Source: an uncultured Oscillospiraceae bacterium (lineage in GTDB: Bacteria; Bacillota; Clostridia; Oscillospirales; Acutalibacteraceae). From it: 6,343 nt of DNA. Shown in pieces: positions 5,513-6,343 of the stretch. Location: assembly GCA_900552285.1 (NCBI GenBank), contig URYV01000093.1, forward strand, positions 1 through 6,343, read 5' to 3'. The notes under the pieces were generated by a model. That model saw only the letters and a program-made list of their open reading frames with translations. It did not search any database and had not been told where the DNA came from. The first letter of the stretch is position 1. Every line of letters begins with the position of its first letter. Both the position numbers and the translations under genes were made by a program.

Positions 5513-5793
5513 GCGTCCACCTTCTGGCCCTTTTCGCTGCCGCGCAGGTACAGGGTGTACAGACCCTCCTGCTCGTTGATCCAGTCTGCCATCTGGGGGA
5601 AGTTGCCGATGGGCTGCACCAGCTTGACCTTGCCGTTATAGCCGGCCTTCTCGTTTGCAATATCGTAGAAATAATCCACGAAAGCGCGCAGGAAGTTGCC
5701 CTCGCCAAACTGCATTACCTTAACGGGAGCATCCTTCAGGATGTAGCCGTTGTAGCCAGTGCCTTCCAGAACCTTGTAGTTCAAAGTTTCCAT
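5506..5793 (-). CDS. uxaB: Tagaturonate reductase (altronate oxidoreductase), N-terminal 96 residues only
   Basis: UxaB reduces D-tagaturonate to D-altronate with NADH in galacturonate breakdown, in the cytoplasm. It belongs to the mannitol dehydrogenase family. The fragment holds the start of the Rossmann domain, FGEGNFLRAF at residues 29-38, and a conserved block PIGNFPQMADWINEQEGLYT (61-80) with LYLRG after it. The full protein has roughly 480 residues, so four fifths are missing, including the substrate-binding part. After residue 96 the same frame stays open to 5377, but the added residues look unlike the family. The ATG at 5793 is chosen for AAAGGAGAT 7 bases upstream and the METLNYKVL beginning; an in-frame start farther upstream lies before that site. 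It diverges from uxaC and shares palindromic operators with it. Confidence 0.88.
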
Positions 5794-5824
5794 CTTATTG
5801 ATCTCCTTTATAAACTTGCTTTGC

Positions 5825-5851
5825 ATGGCAGGCTCTCGTTTTCCCTGCCAT
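5825..5851 (-). promoter_or_regulatory. Hairpin at the start of the uxaB mRNA
   Basis: ATGGCAGG (5825-5832) and CCTGCCAT (5844-5851) form an 8-bp stem with an 11-base loop. It begins about 5 bases after the predicted uxaB transcript start and has no T run after it, so it is not a terminator. A role in mRNA stability is an inference. Confidence 0.55.
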
Positions 5852-5862
5852 CTTCTGCTCCT

Positions 5863-5892
5863 ATTTTATGCTGTTGTATACAAAGAAGTCAA
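5863..5892 (-). promoter_or_regulatory. Predicted sigma-A promoter of uxaB
   Basis: Minus strand TTGACT (5887-5892), an 18-bp spacer and TAAAAT (5863-5868), five of six matches in each box. Start near 5856. The spacer contains the palindromic operator. Confidence 0.7.
5874..5883. promoter_or_regulatory. Palindromic operator in the uxaB promoter
   Basis: TTGTATACAA, a perfect 10-bp inverted repeat between the -35 and -10 of uxaB. It fits the GT-N2-AC core used by FadR-subfamily GntR regulators, which commonly control uronate genes. The regulator itself is not in the window. Confidence 0.65.
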
Positions 5893-5948
5893 GTGTTTTG
5901 TGCAATGTTTTTAGTCCAAAAATGGCTATTCAGCGCATTTCCAGCGGT

Positions 5949-5956
5949 TTGTACAA
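5949..5956. promoter_or_regulatory. Shorter palindrome TTGTACAA between the operators
   Basis: An 8-bp perfect palindrome with the same half-site TTGTA/ACAA but two bases shorter in the centre, midway between the promoters. It could be a weak accessory site or chance. Confidence 0.25.
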
Positions 5957-5987
5957 TTCCAAGGGTGAAATTTTGGCAGTTTTTCAG

Positions 5988-5997
5988 TTGTATACAT
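5988..5997. promoter_or_regulatory. Palindromic operator in the uxaC promoter
   Basis: TTGTATACAT, nine of ten bases shared with the uxaB operator. It includes the uxaC -35 box (TTGTAT), so a bound repressor would block polymerase. Confidence 0.6.
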
Positions 5998-6016
5998 CGG
6001 CGTTTTCCGGTATACT
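5988..6016 (+). promoter_or_regulatory. Predicted sigma-A promoter of uxaC
   Basis: TTGTAT (5988-5993), a 17-bp spacer and TATACT (6011-6016). Start near 6023, leaving a leader of about 90 bases. Confidence 0.6.
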
Positions 6017-6029
6017 AAGGATAAGGCAG

Positions 6030-6048
6030 CCTGCCCGTTCCAAGCAGG
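6030..6048 (+). promoter_or_regulatory. Small hairpin at the start of the uxaC mRNA
   Basis: CCTGC (6030-6034) pairs with GCAGG (6044-6048) around a 9-base loop, about 7 bases into the predicted transcript. It uses the same CCTGC/GCAGG pairing as the uxaB leader hairpin. Confidence 0.35.
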
Positions 6049-6114
6049 TGCAATTTCATGCCCGTTTTTGTCTAAATTTTAACAAATTCATCAGAGAAAA
6101 GGAGTTAAAATCCC

Positions 6115-6343
6115 ATGAAAGCATTTATGGATAAGGACTTCATGCTCCAGTCTGCTACCGCACAGCATCTGTATCACGACTATGCAGCTGCTATGCCCAT
6201 CTGCGACTATCACTGCCATATTCCTCCCCGCGAGATCTACGAGAACCGCCGCTTCGAGAACATCACTCAGGTGTGGCTGGGCGGCCGTAACCCGGACGGC
6301 AGCTACTTCGGCGATCATTATAAGTGGCGCGTGATGCGTTCCA
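6115..6343 (+). CDS. uxaC: Uronate isomerase (glucuronate isomerase), N-terminal part (runs off right edge)
   Basis: UxaC converts D-glucuronate to D-fructuronate and D-galacturonate to D-tagaturonate, the first step of hexuronate breakdown. It is a cytoplasmic metal-dependent enzyme of the amidohydrolase fold. The 76 visible residues match the family start: FMDKDFMLQ, then LYHDYA, DYHCHIPP with the metal-binding His33 and His35, RRFENITQVWLGG, and GDHYKWRVMRS. A short stretch GRNPDGSYF between WLGG and GDHYKW is longer than in the Escherichia coli protein and may be a lineage-specific loop. The ATG at 6115 follows AAGGAG by 10 bases. A second ATG at 6127 is possible, but 6115 keeps the usual FM-x-x-DF beginning. 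It diverges from uxaB, and its product tagaturonate is the UxaB substrate. Confidence 0.95.
   Translation, partial: MKAFMDKDFMLQSATAQHLYHDYAAAMPICDYHCHIPPREIYENRRFENITQVWLGGRNPDGSYFGDHYKWRVMRS

Larger units (their letters stand above)
5794..6114. promoter_or_regulatory. Divergent uxaB-uxaC control region
   Basis: This 321-bp gap contains outward-facing promoters for both genes, two TTGTATACA-type palindromes each overlapping one promoter, a shorter TTGTACAA palindrome between them, and a hairpin at the start of each predicted transcript. No small gene is evident. Confidence 0.75.

Noticed and set aside
5377..5826. 149-residue hybrid frame as a complete protein
   Set aside because: Its first part is UxaB and the last ~43 residues are the dockerin gene read in the wrong frame. 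Its extended start also lies upstream of the real ribosome binding site.

Overview
The window looks like DNA from gut-type anaerobic Clostridia (Oscillospiraceae/Ruminococcaceae-like). The signs are a SpoVT sporulation regulator, an AT-rich promoter style with strong Shine-Dalgarno sequences, a dockerin-bearing secreted protein, and a uronate-catabolism pair. It falls into two parts that do not appear to belong together: bases 1 to about 5505, and about 5506 to 6343. At the boundary two unrelated genes are cut and abutted out of frame, and codon use changes abruptly. A chimeric (metagenomic) contig is the simplest explanation, with a real rearrangement as the alternative.

Left part. A phosphohexomutase (pgcA-like) runs off the left edge on the minus strand. 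It diverges from a plus-strand operon made of a 107-aa two-helix membrane protein of unknown function, starting at TTG, followed by metK (S-adenosylmethionine synthetase). The two divergent promoters have -35 boxes only 7 bp apart. metK ends in a strong terminator facing a second one that serves spoVT (minus). Next come hflX (minus, ribosome-associated GTPase) and, divergent from it, a tRNA-Gly(CCC) with its own near-consensus promoter and terminator. A 368-bp stretch without a protein gene follows. It holds three related hairpins and a possible small structured RNA ending in its own terminator. The left part closes with the C-terminal portion of a dockerin protein (minus).

Right part. uxaB (tagaturonate reductase, minus, only the first 96 residues) and uxaC (uronate isomerase, plus, first 76 residues, cut by the window edge) diverge from a 321-bp regulatory region. 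Each promoter overlaps a TTGTATACAA-type palindrome, the kind of site used by FadR-subfamily GntR repressors, so both genes are probably controlled together by one uronate-responsive regulator. Both predicted mRNAs begin with a hairpin a few bases from the start. UxaC makes tagaturonate from galacturonate and UxaB reduces it to altronate.

No CRISPR array, insertion sequence, phage gene or riboswitch was recognised. The most interesting points are the junction, the uxaB-uxaC operators, the candidate RNA with its repeat hairpins, and the coupled small membrane protein before metK.
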